A stretch of DNA of 40,169 bases, taken from Fibrobacter sp. Its GTDB lineage: Bacteria > Fibrobacterota > Chitinivibrionia > Chitinivibrionales > Chitinispirillaceae. The notes below the pieces were generated by a model that did not search any database, had not been told where the DNA came from, and saw nothing but the letters and a program-made list of their open reading frames with translations. Position numbers and translations under genes: made by a program. Shown one piece after another: positions 1-8,476 of the stretch. Location: contig JAAYYB010000135.1 in the NCBI GenBank assembly GCA_012515615.1, positions 1-40,169 on the forward strand, given 5' to 3'. How positions within the stretch are numbered: the stretch's first letter is position 1; each line of letters opens with the position of its first letter.

Positions 1-150
1 CGAGGACGCCGGTCTTGCGCTATCACCCCTTGTTGTCCACCAGTTGTAAAGGCTGGTATGTTCATCACATTTTCAACCGCCCTTGCGGCCGCACTGACGA
101 ACTGTAGGTAGATTAAAACTGGTTGTAGTCTTGAAGAATTCAAGCATGTA
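1..150 (-). repeat. Dispersed ~200-bp repeat, family A, copy 1 (cut by window edge)
   Basis: Read on the minus strand this stretch matches, with few differences, the element at 35888-36060. Shared landmarks are the start ATGCTTGAATTCTTC, the phrase TTTTAATCTAC, and the run GGGGTGATAGCGCAAGACCGG. The element continues beyond base 1. The minus strand is partly open in one frame (peptide words such as GGQQGVIAQDRR) and similar words recur in the other copies, but changes between copies are largely non-synonymous and a one-base insertion shifts the frame here, so I read it as a non-coding repeat. Confidence 0.75.
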
Positions 151-224
151 AGGGAAAGTAGCAAGTAGCAAGTCGCAAGTCAGGAGTTCTAAAATTATAA
201 AGATAGTCCGTCCGTAGAGTAGAA

Positions 225-440
225 CGGCTTCCAGGAATGGCTGGAGCAGAAGAAGATGGTTTCCGGCTTTCGCCGGAATGACGGAGTGCGGCTGTAATGT
301 TATTCACATAAGTAACCTTTCAGCGCCACCGTCACGAAATCGTCATGCCGTTGAAGAACGGCATCCATGAATGGTTGGAATAGAGTAAGATGGTTTCCGG
401 CCTCCACCGGAATGACAGACTGAAGTGAATGTCCCGGTCT
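225..440. repeat. REP-like composite repeats, family B (two units)
   Basis: Two units of a repeat also found at 18730-19090 and 26893-27025. Each full unit has two short hairpins: ATGCCGTT-GAAG-AACGGCAT (here 345-364) and TTCCGGC-TTTC-GCCGGAA (here 261-278, with a variant at 395-412), followed by a stretch containing AAGTAACCTTTCAGC and CCGTCACG. The period is roughly 130 bases. No ORF runs through it. The region 151-224 before it holds a low-complexity run of AGCAAGT/GCAAGTC words and nothing else that I can recognise. Confidence 0.85.
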
Positions 441-452
441 TCGCCGGAACAC

Positions 453-800
453 TCATATCTCATTGTATTTTTTCATGCAGCCCTTTGATTTTTCGACAGG
501 ATACTTTACCGCGTTTTTCTTTATCTTGTCGGTTACAGCCAGAGAGGGGTCAATTCCAAGCCTGCTGCAGAGACGCAGGGTGTAATTAAGGATATCTCCG
601 ATCTCATCCTTTACCCTCTCCTTTTTAACATCAGATAAATTGGCACTCTGTTCTGCTGTCAACCACTGAAACTCCTCCACCAGTTCCGCGGCCTCAACTG
701 ACAATGCCATTACCAGGTTTTTTGGTGTGTGGAACTGGTCCCAGTCTCTTTCTTTTGCAAATGCATCGATCTGGTCTATTAAAGCTCTCATTTCATTCAT
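453..800 (-). CDS. MazG-like nucleotide pyrophosphohydrolase (dCTPase type)
   Basis: A 115-residue all-helical protein of the MazG/DCTPP1-like family, which hydrolyses (d)NTPs to the monophosphate plus pyrophosphate for nucleotide-pool cleaning. The metal-binding ExxE..ExxD signature is visible: EAAELVEEFQW at about residues 36-46 and DEIGDI at 65-70. Length and the single domain fit the small MazG-like class rather than full-length two-domain MazG. A longer reading would start at 833, but GGGGAGA lies six bases before the ATG at 800 and the restored reading frame of the upstream reductase ends at 824, so I chose 800. It is the third gene of the minus-strand operon with the flavodoxin and the aldo/keto reductase. 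The exact substrate cannot be told. Confidence 0.85.
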   Translation of the reverse strand: MNEMRALIDQIDAFAKERDWDQFHTPKNLVMALSVEAAELVEEFQWLTAEQSANLSDVKKERVKDEIGDILNYTLRLCSRLGIDPSLAVTDKIKKNAVKYPVEKSKGCMKKYNEI

Positions 801-823
801 ATTGTCTCCCCGGGATGTAAAAA

Positions 824-990
824 TCAGGGGCATTGCTTCTGTCTGACTGAAGCGATAGATTTTCCCCTGTCAAATACATCGGATACTTTTTCCAGTAATT
901 CAGGAATCCTGATCTGCTGTGGGCATTTAGAGATGCAGGCGTTGCATTTTGAACATAGCGAAGCCCGTCCTTTGTTTTCCAAGGATTCTA
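824..990 (-). pseudogene. Frameshifted C-terminal ferredoxin-like tail of the aldo/keto reductase
   Basis: Directly after the reductase's TAG stop (990-988), the -1 frame encodes a tail with CSKCNACISKCPQQIRIPE, a CxxCxxCxxxCP cluster motif, ending at a TGA at 826-824. Reductases of this Fe-S class normally end in just such a second cluster motif. Adding one base to the A5 run on the minus strand (995-999) joins both parts into one open frame. The shift is therefore a real one-base deletion, a sequencing or assembly error in a homopolymer, or less likely recoding; the run T-AAA-AAC is not a full classical slippery heptamer. Confidence 0.75.
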
Positions 991-2037
991 GTTGTTTTTA
1001 GCCAGTCTTTTATAATTTCGGGTAACTATCCACTGGATTATTCTGCTGCTGAACTTGCCCTCGGAACCGAATGATTTATTGTTCAGCAATGCAAAATTCT
1101 GTGGAATATCAACGCCTGACGGGCAGGGCATGCAGTATCTGCAGCCGGTACACGGAACAATGACTTTCTTTCTGTATGTCTGGGCGACTTCCTCGATAAT
1201 CCGGTTTTCTGATGAAGAGAGGAGGCCAATGCCGGAGGTATCTGCGCTGTTGCAGTTTTCTTCAACCATCTTTTTATTTCCCATGCCGCTGAGAACGCAC
1301 GAGACTTCCGGACGGTTCCACAAAAATTGAAGAGCCCAGTCTACGGGTGTTCTGGAAACTGGTGCGGACTTGAGAATCGTATTGACTTCTGATGGCGGAT
1401 TGGCGAGCTGACCGCCTTTGAGCGGCTCCATTATTACTACCGCAATCCCTTTTTCAGCGGCATACTGAAGGCCTGCAGTGGTGGCCTGGATAGATGTATC
1501 CATATAGTTATATTGAATCTGAGTCATGTCCCAGTTGTAAAAGTCGATGATCTCCTTGAATACCGGGAGGGTATCATGAAAAGAAAACCCAATGTGTTTA
1601 ATTTTGCCCTGTTCACGCGCTCTTTCCATTCTGGAGATCAGGTTGAATCTCCTTACTTTATCGAAATAGACCTGGTTGAGCATGTGAAAGAGGTAAATGT
1701 CAAGGCAATCGGTTTGAAGTCTGCTTAACTGCTGATTGAGGTATTTGTCAAAATCCTCTTCTTTCCTAATAAGAAACATGGGAAGCTTGGTTGCCAGATG
1801 CACCTTTCCCCTGTACCCGTCTTTAAGGGCTTTACCGAGAACTGTTTCACTCTGACCCAGATGATAAGGCCATGCGGTATCCACATAATTTATTCCTCTA
1901 TCGATTCCATATCGAATGATCTCAATTGCATATTTTTCATTTACTTTATGCAGGAGGCCTGAGGTCGGCAGGCGCATGCATCCAAAACCAAGTGCTGAAA
2001 CTTCCCAGGGCAGAGAGCCCATTTTTCGGTATTTCAT
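988..2037 (-). CDS. Aldo/keto reductase with C-terminal Fe-S motif (truncated by frameshift)
   Basis: A 349-residue NAD(P)H-dependent oxidoreductase of the aldo/keto reductase superfamily, the subgroup that carries a C-terminal [4Fe-4S] region. The catalytic tetrad is visible: D53 and Y58 in DTAWPYHLGQSE, K84 in ATKLP and H118 in YLFHML. Cysteines 296, 299, 302 and 305 (CTGCRYCMPCPSGVDIP) form the first cluster motif. The second cysteine motif expected at the C terminus is present just downstream but out of frame (824-990). GGAG precedes the start by four bases and the flavodoxin gene ends 11 bases upstream, so the two are co-transcribed and may form an electron-transfer pair. The substrate is unknown; members of this class are usually annotated only as ferredoxin-like reductases. 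Confidence 0.9.
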   Translation of the reverse strand: MKYRKMGSLPWEVSALGFGCMRLPTSGLLHKVNEKYAIEIIRYGIDRGINYVDTAWPYHLGQSETVLGKALKDGYRGKVHLATKLPMFLIRKEEDFDKYLNQQLSRLQTDCLDIYLFHMLNQVYFDKVRRFNLISRMERAREQGKIKHIGFSFHDTLPVFKEIIDFYNWDMTQIQYNYMDTSIQATTAGLQYAAEKGIAVVIMEPLKGGQLANPPSEVNTILKSAPVSRTPVDWALQFLWNRPEVSCVLSGMGNKKMVEENCNSADTSGIGLLSSSENRIIEEVAQTYRKKVIVPCTGCRYCMPCPSGVDIPQNFALLNNKSFGSEGKFSSRIIQWIVTRNYKRLAKNN

Positions 2038-2048
2038 ATTACTCCAGA

Positions 2049-2594
2049 TTAATTTTCAATTACCTTATCAGTGAAGACATTAAATCTATTTAAAAAATCA
2101 CCTGTAAAATTGTTATCTGACAAATGGGCCTTCATAACCGCTTCGCTGTCTTTTCTCTTCTCCTCAGGAAGGGCAAGGGTAATCGGAAATGCTTCGCATA
2201 AGGTGCACTTGTCACCGGCAATGTTTCTGACCCTGTTAAAAACAGCGTTATATCCGAAGCGGCTGTCTTTCTCCGATTCATCACCTCCGCAGCAGGTCAC
2301 AAAATAGAGTTTTCTTATACTGTTTAAAAACCGGGTGATGAAGGCATAAGCCGGATAGATCAGCTTTCCCATCCAGATCGGAACACAGATCACAATCTTT
2401 TCGTACTCACTGATACTGTGAGCGGGAGCCTTTATCCCCATGCCTTTGCCGATTAATGAAAAAAGAACCTGAATCGCAAAGGCATTAAGCCTCGGAACTA
2501 TCTGTTCAATATCGCTTCCCAGTTTTTCTGCAATTTTTCCCGCGAGAAATTTGTTGTTGCCGCTTTTTGAGTAATAGACCACAAGTGTTTTCAT
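2049..2594 (-). CDS. Flavodoxin-family protein
   Basis: A 181-residue flavodoxin-like fold protein. The N terminus MKTLVVYYSKSGNN is the typical FMN phosphate-binding loop (S/T-x-S/T-G-N), followed by KFLAGKIAEKLG. The segment VICVPIWMGKLIYPAYAFI matches the conserved P-x-W/Y loop next to the isoalloxazine ring, and VTCCGGDE is the third strand-loop. It probably shuttles electrons or has quinone/flavin reductase activity in the cytoplasm. GGAGGAATCT precedes the ATG, a strong ribosome site. It is the first gene of the operon that continues into the Fe-S aldo/keto reductase, so it may be that enzyme's redox partner; this is inference from position. Confidence 0.85.
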   Translation of the reverse strand: MKTLVVYYSKSGNNKFLAGKIAEKLGSDIEQIVPRLNAFAIQVLFSLIGKGMGIKAPAHSISEYEKIVICVPIWMGKLIYPAYAFITRFLNSIRKLYFVTCCGGDESEKDSRFGYNAVFNRVRNIAGDKCTLCEAFPITLALPEEKRKDSEAVMKAHLSDNNFTGDFLNRFNVFTDKVIEN

Positions 2595-3091
2595 AGATTC
2601 CTCCAGTTAAGAACGCATAGTAAAAAATATAGGCTATATTCGGAACTCCCAATATGAATTTTTAGTGAATCCGTAGTATTTGTTGTGCTCTTTCCAAATT
2701 TATGCTGTTTGAAATTGATCAGGAATTTGCGCACTGGCACATGAGAGTTTTCGCTGAAGAGGTTAAACTACAGAATACACAGGAAAGAAAATAGAAAATT
2801 TTCCAGTTTTTGACATTTCGTGTGTTTCGTGTATTTCGTGGTTAAACTCAGAAAAAAGCCCTCCCTAACGGTCGGGCCTCTGAATTCCTGACCGCGAATG
2901 AATAACCTATTCCACCTTAACAGGTAAAGCATTTTTATGCTATTGCTGGATACATAACAAGGTTTATTTTAAATGACTTAAAAGAAAGACGTAATTTCCT
3001 GAGCTAATAAGAGCGGGGTTGCTTCACATTACATGAACACTCTATACCCTTTATTTCACTATATTTAATAGAACTCATTGAAAGGGGTCCT
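2595..3091. other. Intergenic region between divergent genes
   Basis: About 500 bases without a credible gene. It contains the short phrase CGTGTGTTTCGTGTATTTCG near 2819-2838, a simple tandem of GTTTCGTGT-type words. A possible promoter for the GH9 gene is TTGCTT (3019-3024), an 18-base spacer and TATACC (3043-3048). No terminator with a T-run or tRNA was seen. Confidence 0.4.
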
Positions 3092-5110
3092 ATGAATATC
3101 CGGTTTTTTGTATCAGCCATTCTGATTGCAGGCAGTGCAGTATCCTCATTTTCTGCTGCCATAAACATCAATCAGACCGGTTTTTACCCACAGGAATTAA
3201 AGAAGGCGGTTGCTGTCGGTGCCGCAAGCGACAGCTTTTTTCTCTATAATTCTCAGAATCAGAAGGTTTTTTCCGGAGCCCTTTCAGCTTCAAAGTATTG
3301 GGATGCTTCGGGGGAAAATGCCCGGATTGCCGATTTTACTACATTTTCAGACACTGGAAATTTTAAGGTCCGTGTTCAGGGCTGCCCCGATTCCTATGAG
3401 TTCCGGATCTCCCATGATGTTCATCTAAGTGTAGCCAAAGCGAGCATAAAGGCATTCTATTTCAACCGGGCCTCTACCGCTCTTGAGTCTCAGCATGCGG
3501 GCAGGTGGGCCAGAAGCGCTGGGCATCCCGATAATGCAGTTTTGATTCACCCTTCTGCTGCTTCCGGGAACAGGGCGGCCAACTCAACCATCTCTTCTCC
3601 CAAGGGCTGGTATGATGCAGGAGATTATGGTAAATACATTGTAAACTCAGGTATTACTACATACACTTTGCTTGCCGCTTATGAAGCGTTTCCGGATTTC
3701 TATGATACTCTCAGTTTGAATATCCCGGAATCTGGCAATCAGATTCCTGATCTGCTCGATGAGGCTCTGTGGAATATCGAGTGGATGCTCACTATGCAGG
3801 ATCCTCAGGATGGTGGTGTGTACCACAAGCTTACAACTGCAGGGTTTTGCGATATGATTATGCCTGAAGAGGATACGGATGATCGGTATGTGGTGATGAA
3901 AAGTTCTGCTGCGGCACTGGATTTTGCTGCAGTTATGGCACAATCCTACCGGGTGTTTAAAAAATTCGAAACACAGAAACAAGGGTTTGCAGATAAGTGC
4001 CTGAGGGCATCTCTTGATGCATGGAGCTGGGCCCGTAAATATCCATCTGTTTTCTACAACCAGAAGCAGCTCAATACTGATTTCAACCCTGATGTCACCA
4101 CAGGTGAGTACGGTAATTCAAATGTAAAAGATGAATTCCAGTGGGCCGCAACTGAACTTTATATTTCCACAAAACTCGACAGCTTCTTTACAATAGCATA
4201 TACTTCCGGACAGCTGAACCCCGAATACTCTATTCCCGGCTGGCCTGAGGTGGCGACATTAGGGCTTTATTCACTCTTTCTAAACAGAGAGAATCTTACA
4301 TCCGTGGTGACCCAGGCTAGTATCAATAGTAAAATCCAGACACTTGCTTCTGAATATGCCGGACGCTGCAATTCCAATGCATATTCGTTAAGTATGACCT
4401 CCGATGATTACTACTGGGGAAGTAACTCTGTAGCTGCAAATCAGGGTATGGCAATGGTGCTTGGATTTCTGGAATCTGGCAATCTCTCTCTCAAAGCTTC
4501 TGCCATAAATCAACTTGATTATCTGCTTGGAAGAAACCCGACAGGGTACTCCTATGTCACAGGCTTTGGGGATAAAACTCCCATGCTGATTCACCACAGA
4601 CCATCAGACGGTGACAATATAGATGAACCGATACCTGGATTTCTGGCCGGCGGTCCCAATCCCGGCAAAGAGGATTTGAAAGACTGTGATTTTTACCAGT
4701 CCTCACATCCTGCACTCTCCTATGTTGACCGGGCCTGCTCGTATGCGTCAAACGAAATAGCTATAAACTGGAACGCCCCGCTGGTATTCCTTTCAGGAGC
4801 ACTGGAAGCACTTCAGCCTCCGGCTGTCAAGACAAGAAGCCGGGCCTCATCTGTGAAAAAACAAGGGGTTATGGTTTCTCAGAACAAAGGCGTTATAAAA
4901 ATCGATTTTCCAGAGATGACATCCGGAAACGTAAAGGTGTTCGGGGTTGATGGAAAGGTACTCAAAACCCGTTCGTTTGGAATGTCAAGTAGCCTTCAGC
5001 TCAGCGCAGACTGGCCTGGCCAGGTGGTTTTGATCAGAATAACAGGCACGAATGAATCAGGGAAAAAGGAATTCGTTGAGAAAATCTACGCAGGGATGAA
5101 TGGGATGTGA
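3092..5110 (+). CDS. Secreted GH9 endoglucanase with N-terminal Ig-like domain and C-terminal sorting-like domain
   Basis: A 672-residue secreted cellulase. Order: signal peptide (about 1-21, ending SFSA), Ig-like cellulase N-domain (about 24-108, ININQTGFYP start), GH9 (alpha/alpha)6 catalytic domain (about 112-578), linker, and a C-terminal beta domain (about 595-668). Catalytic residues by motif: YDAGDYGKY (174-182; D175/D178 nucleophilic water), HHRPS (501-505) and E555 in YASNEIAINWN (proton donor). It should hydrolyse beta-1,4-glucan outside the cell by inversion. The C-terminal piece (VKVFGVDGKVLK) resembles the T9SS/Fibrobacter-type C-terminal domains and likely directs export or attachment. 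AAAGGGG precedes the ATG. It stands alone, convergent with the FmdB gene. Confidence 0.95.
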   Translation: MNIRFFVSAILIAGSAVSSFSAAININQTGFYPQELKKAVAVGAASDSFFLYNSQNQKVFSGALSASKYWDASGENARIADFTTFSDTGNFKVRVQGCPDSYEFRISHDVHLSVAKASIKAFYFNRASTALESQHAGRWARSAGHPDNAVLIHPSAASGNRAANSTISSPKGWYDAGDYGKYIVNSGITTYTLLAAYEAFPDFYDTLSLNIPESGNQIPDLLDEALWNIEWMLTMQDPQDGGVYHKLTTAGFCDMIMPEEDTDDRYVVMKSSAAALDFAAVMAQSYRVFKKFETQKQGFADKCLRASLDAWSWARKYPSVFYNQKQLNTDFNPDVTTGEYGNSNVKDEFQWAATELYISTKLDSFFTIAYTSGQLNPEYSIPGWPEVATLGLYSLFLNRENLTSVVTQASINSKIQTLASEYAGRCNSNAYSLSMTSDDYYWGSNSVAANQGMAMVLGFLESGNLSLKASAINQLDYLLGRNPTGYSYVTGFGDKTPMLIHHRPSDGDNIDEPIPGFLAGGPNPGKEDLKDCDFYQSSHPALSYVDRACSYASNEIAINWNAPLVFLSGALEALQPPAVKTRSRASSVKKQGVMVSQNKGVIKIDFPEMTSGNVKVFGVDGKVLKTRSFGMSSSLQLSADWPGQVVLIRITGTNESGKKEFVEKIYAGMNGM

Positions 5111-5132
5111 TTTTCGGTTGCGTAGGTGGTGT

Positions 5133-5160
5133 GTAGAGACATCCGGCCGGATGTCTCTAC
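5133..5160. terminator. Perfect 28-bp palindrome between convergent genes
   Basis: From GTAGAGACATCCGG at 5133 to its exact reverse complement ending at 5160 there is no loop base, 22 bases after the GH9 stop and 15 bases before the end of the convergent FmdB gene. It has no T-run, so it may be a bidirectional terminator or mRNA-end stabiliser, or a REP-like dispersed palindrome. A related imperfect copy lies at 35856-35878. Confidence 0.55.
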
Positions 5161-5175
5161 CGGAATCGGATATCA

Positions 5176-5670
5176 TTACATATCATAAATGGTTTCATCC
5201 CTGGCGGGTGCTGCTTTCCGTGAACCGGCCTTTCCTGCTAAATCAATTTTGAACAGCTCGTTTTCATCCAGCCCCTCCATCTCCTGACCGATTGCCTCAG
5301 GATCCTCACCGGATTCCATCCTGCAAAGCGCCTCTTCCATCTTGTCTCCAAGTTTCAGCCCTGTCATGCTGGATAGCTTGCGCATGAGGTCCGCAGCCTG
5401 CCGTGGATCATCCTCGTTTATGCTCTCTGCCTCAGAAGCCAGAGATTCAAGAGCCCTCTCCATCTTTGATTCATCGAACGGTAAATCATGTTCTCCCGGA
5501 TCTGCATCATTTTCTTTGCTGCTTCCGGTTACCGCGAACCTTGACACCATTCTCTTCAGGCCATCTTTGTGGCATTTTGGACATTGAGGTGATTTTTCGG
5601 TGTTTATGGATCTGGAGAAGAACGTGTAGATAGTGTTGCAATCATTGCAGTAGAACTCGTACATCGGCAT
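5176..5670 (-). CDS. FmdB-family zinc-ribbon protein
   Basis: A 164-residue protein whose first ~45 residues form the FmdB regulatory zinc ribbon: MPMYEFYCNDCNTIYTFF with C8/C11 and PQCPKCH with C30/C33, ending RMVSRF. The remaining ~115 residues are acidic and helical (for instance EEALCRMESGEDPEAIGQEM) and match the longer FmdB-type proteins seen in delta-proteobacteria and relatives. The family was named from a putative regulator of formamidase, but its real role is unknown; DNA or protein binding through the ribbon is only presumed. It is monocistronic and convergent with the GH9 gene. Confidence 0.85.
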   Translation of the reverse strand: MPMYEFYCNDCNTIYTFFSRSINTEKSPQCPKCHKDGLKRMVSRFAVTGSSKENDADPGEHDLPFDESKMERALESLASEAESINEDDPRQAADLMRKLSSMTGLKLGDKMEEALCRMESGEDPEAIGQEMEGLDENELFKIDLAGKAGSRKAAPARDETIYDM

Positions 5671-6108
5671 ATAAATTTTCCTTTTAATGCACTTAAAACG
5701 GTTATTAAAGCGATTACGTGCTTGATATTTATAAATTTAACAACCGGCACCCGGTACTCACAAAAACCTTAGTGAAGAAATATAAAATAAGAGTCAAGAG
5801 CTGAAAGTCGCAAGCAGGAAGTTTTTCCCTTCGGCGCCGGAATTGGTATCGGCATCGGTATCGTTATTTCAAACATCCGATAATTCATCGAATTCTTATC
5901 TCATGTCCCATTGTGTCCCCGGAAGCCGGTTTAATCGATCCGTGTGCCACGGTCGCCCTCGACCGCGGCGGAAAATTCTTGTCTCTTCAGAGTTTGGGAT
6001 TTCGATTCCGATACCGACCCCGATTCAGGAATAAAATGGTACCTTCGTCATTCCCGATCTATTTTACAAAGAACCTGATTTTAACACAAAAACCAGAAAG
6101 AGCACCAC
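5671..6108. other. Intergenic region with imperfect inverted GGTATCGG-type repeats
   Basis: No credible gene. Short tandem words GGTATCGGCATCGGTATCG (about 5846-5864) are answered on the other side by CCGATACCGACCCCGATTC (about 6008-6026), an imperfect long inverted repeat with a loop of about 140 bases. The words AAGTCGCAAGC near 5807 recall the low-complexity run at 160-180. The 5' region of the GH52 gene follows. Confidence 0.45.
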
Positions 6109-8220
6109 ATGAATGATATTTTCTTTAACGCGCATCATTCCCCGCCAGGGGCATTTGCCTCATTTACACTTGGATATAAAGGTGCAAAGGGCGGTTTTGG
6201 GCTGGAATTATCATCGCCTGCCGACCAAAGTGTTTTTATTGGTTTACAGAGAAAAAACAGTGACTCAGTTTTTGATGCCTTTCCGTTTTATGAGGGCACC
6301 GGTTCCGGCAGTGAAAGGTTTGATCCTGAAAAGACGAAAAATGATACCCCGCAGATCTTGAATGAATTTACAGACGGGAAAATCGCCCGTGATTTCAGGG
6401 TTGGAAGCGACACGTGGCATTCAGGAGACCTTTCTTTTACGATCTATACGCCGGTATTTCCCATACCTGACCCCCTGTCTGCAGATCCTGAAGAGCTTAA
6501 ACGGGTTATAACACCTGCGGTCCTGATTGAAATATCGGTTGATAACAGCAGATGCTCCCATCCCAGGACAGCATTTTTTGGTTTTACAGGTAAAGATCCC
6601 TATTCTGCGATGCGCTTTTATAAGGGCAGTTCAGAAGACCCTTTTACCGGTATCGGACAGGGACTTCACATCGCGGTAGGAACCCGTGATAAAGGAGTGC
6701 TTTCGGGGCTGGGGTTCTCGGCAGAAAATATCCTGACCTGTAATAACGAAAAAAATCTATCGTTTGGGCTGGGAAGTACCGGACTGATTCTCATGAAGGT
6801 GCCTTCAGGTGAAAAACGGACATTCCATCTTGCAGCAGGCTTTTTCCGCGGCGGCAGAGCTACATCCGGGATAGATACATCCTATTACTATACCAGATTT
6901 TTCAAGAGCGTTGAGGAGGTCGTGTCTCATACTCTTGACAACTATGAGTGGTACAGAAAATCTGCTCTCAGTTCTGATGAAATGACCGATGGTAAGGGCC
7001 TCAGTGAAGACAGACGTTTTCTGGTGACACACGCTATCAAGAGCTACTACGGATCAACAGAGCTTCTTATATCGGAAGGAAAGCCGGTCTGGGTTGTAAA
7101 TGAAGGCGAATACCGGATGATGAATACTTTTGATCTGGCAGTCGATCAGCTCATCTATGAAATAGAAATGAATCCATGGACTGTTAAGAATCTGCTCGAT
7201 CAGTATGTGAGTCGATACAGCTATACGGATAAAACCCGTTTCCCGGGTGAGAGCAGGGAATACCCGGGGGGAATAAGTTTCACCCATGATATGGGAGTAT
7301 CCAATCATTTTACCAGACCTGGAACTTCGGTTTATGAACTGTCCGGGCTTGACAGTTGTTTTTCTTATATGACACATGAGCAGCTTGTAAACTGGATAAT
7401 CTGCGCAACTGTTTACTGCCTTCGGACCGGGGACAGAAGCTGGTTTGAGGAGAATAGATCGGTTTTCGGAAACTGTCTGAGAAGCATGATCAACAGGGAT
7501 AATCCTGATCCGCTGAAACGGCGCGGAATAATGCAGCTTGACAGCAGTCTGACTGAGGGCGGAGCGCAGATAACCACCTACGACAGCCTTGATCCATCAC
7601 TTGGTCAGGCAAGGGGAAATGTCTACCTGGCAGTGAAATGCTGGGCCGCGTATGTATTGATGAGTAATCTTTTCAGAGAAATGGGCTGTGATGATCTCAG
7701 TGAAAAATCAGAAAAACAGGCATCATTGAATTCTGCAACCCTGATCGGAAGCGTAAATGATGAAGGGTACATACCGGCTATTCTGGAAGAGGACTCAAGA
7801 CAGGCGATAATTTCTGCGATAGAGGGTCTGGTTTTCCCATGGGTTGCGGGCTTAACTCAGGAAGTTGATATAGATGGCAGAAACGGGAATCTCCTGAAGG
7901 TTCTAAAGAAGCATCTGGAGGTGATCCTGAAAAAGGGGACTTGTCTATTTGATGACGGGGGCTGGAAACTGTCATCTACAAGCGATAATTCATGGCTCAG
8001 TAAGATATTTCTATGTCAGTTTGTGGCATCAGAGATTCTGAAAATTGATCCGGGGGAAAATGGGGCGGTTGCCGATGCTGCACATGTCTCATGGCTTCTT
8101 GATAACAGAAATAGTTATTATGCTTTCAGTGATCAGATTGTTAAAGGTGAAGCCAGGGCCAGTAAATATTATCCCCGCGGAGTGACATCGGTACTGTGGA
8201 CATTGTTGCCGAATGTTTGA
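6109..8220 (+). CDS. GH52 beta-xylosidase
   Basis: A 703-residue protein that aligns by eye over its full length with GH52 beta-xylosidases such as Geobacillus XynB2, from FFNAHHSPPGAFASFTLG at the N terminus to SKYYPRGVTSVLW at the C terminus. GH52 enzymes are retaining exo-enzymes that release xylose from xylo-oligosaccharides. By motif, the nucleophile is E332 in VVNEGEYRMMNT and the acid/base is D492 in TTYDSLDPSLGQAR, corresponding to the known Glu335 and Asp495 of XynB2. There is no signal peptide, so it should act in the cytoplasm on imported oligosaccharides. The ribosome site is weak (AGAAAGAG). No transporter gene lies beside it. The family is small and its occurrence here could reflect transfer. 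Confidence 0.95.
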   Translation: MNDIFFNAHHSPPGAFASFTLGYKGAKGGFGLELSSPADQSVFIGLQRKNSDSVFDAFPFYEGTGSGSERFDPEKTKNDTPQILNEFTDGKIARDFRVGSDTWHSGDLSFTIYTPVFPIPDPLSADPEELKRVITPAVLIEISVDNSRCSHPRTAFFGFTGKDPYSAMRFYKGSSEDPFTGIGQGLHIAVGTRDKGVLSGLGFSAENILTCNNEKNLSFGLGSTGLILMKVPSGEKRTFHLAAGFFRGGRATSGIDTSYYYTRFFKSVEEVVSHTLDNYEWYRKSALSSDEMTDGKGLSEDRRFLVTHAIKSYYGSTELLISEGKPVWVVNEGEYRMMNTFDLAVDQLIYEIEMNPWTVKNLLDQYVSRYSYTDKTRFPGESREYPGGISFTHDMGVSNHFTRPGTSVYELSGLDSCFSYMTHEQLVNWIICATVYCLRTGDRSWFEENRSVFGNCLRSMINRDNPDPLKRRGIMQLDSSLTEGGAQITTYDSLDPSLGQARGNVYLAVKCWAAYVLMSNLFREMGCDDLSEKSEKQASLNSATLIGSVNDEGYIPAILEEDSRQAIISAIEGLVFPWVAGLTQEVDIDGRNGNLLKVLKKHLEVILKKGTCLFDDGGWKLSSTSDNSWLSKIFLCQFVASEILKIDPGENGAVADAAHVSWLLDNRNSYYAFSDQIVKGEARASKYYPRGVTSVLWTLLPNV

Positions 8221-8476
8221 AAACCTGAAATTCGAGCGTGGACTGTCCCGCGCATGATGCGCATCCTTTCCGCGCCAGGCATGAACATGGCGATTGCAGG
8301 CAACTGTCTTTGCCGACTTCGGCTTTGTCGGATTATATGCCTTTTCGGTTTGTCATTTCAATATGTTTCAAATTATCTTCAGATTCGATCCAAATTGTGC
8401 ATTCTTGAAAGAACTGTAGAAATTCTGTATTATCTTTGAATCCATTTACCAAACTTTAAAAGATTCAATTTTCAAA

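Noticed and set aside
225-440. CRISPR array from regularly spaced short palindromes
   Set aside because: Spacing and unit content are variable, the between-hairpin sequence is itself repeated rather than unique, and no cas genes are present.
995-1001. Programmed -1 frameshift signal in the aldo/keto reductase
   Set aside because: The run T-AAA-AAC is one base short of a standard A-AAA-AAC heptamer and no downstream hairpin was evident, so a deletion or sequencing error is more likely.
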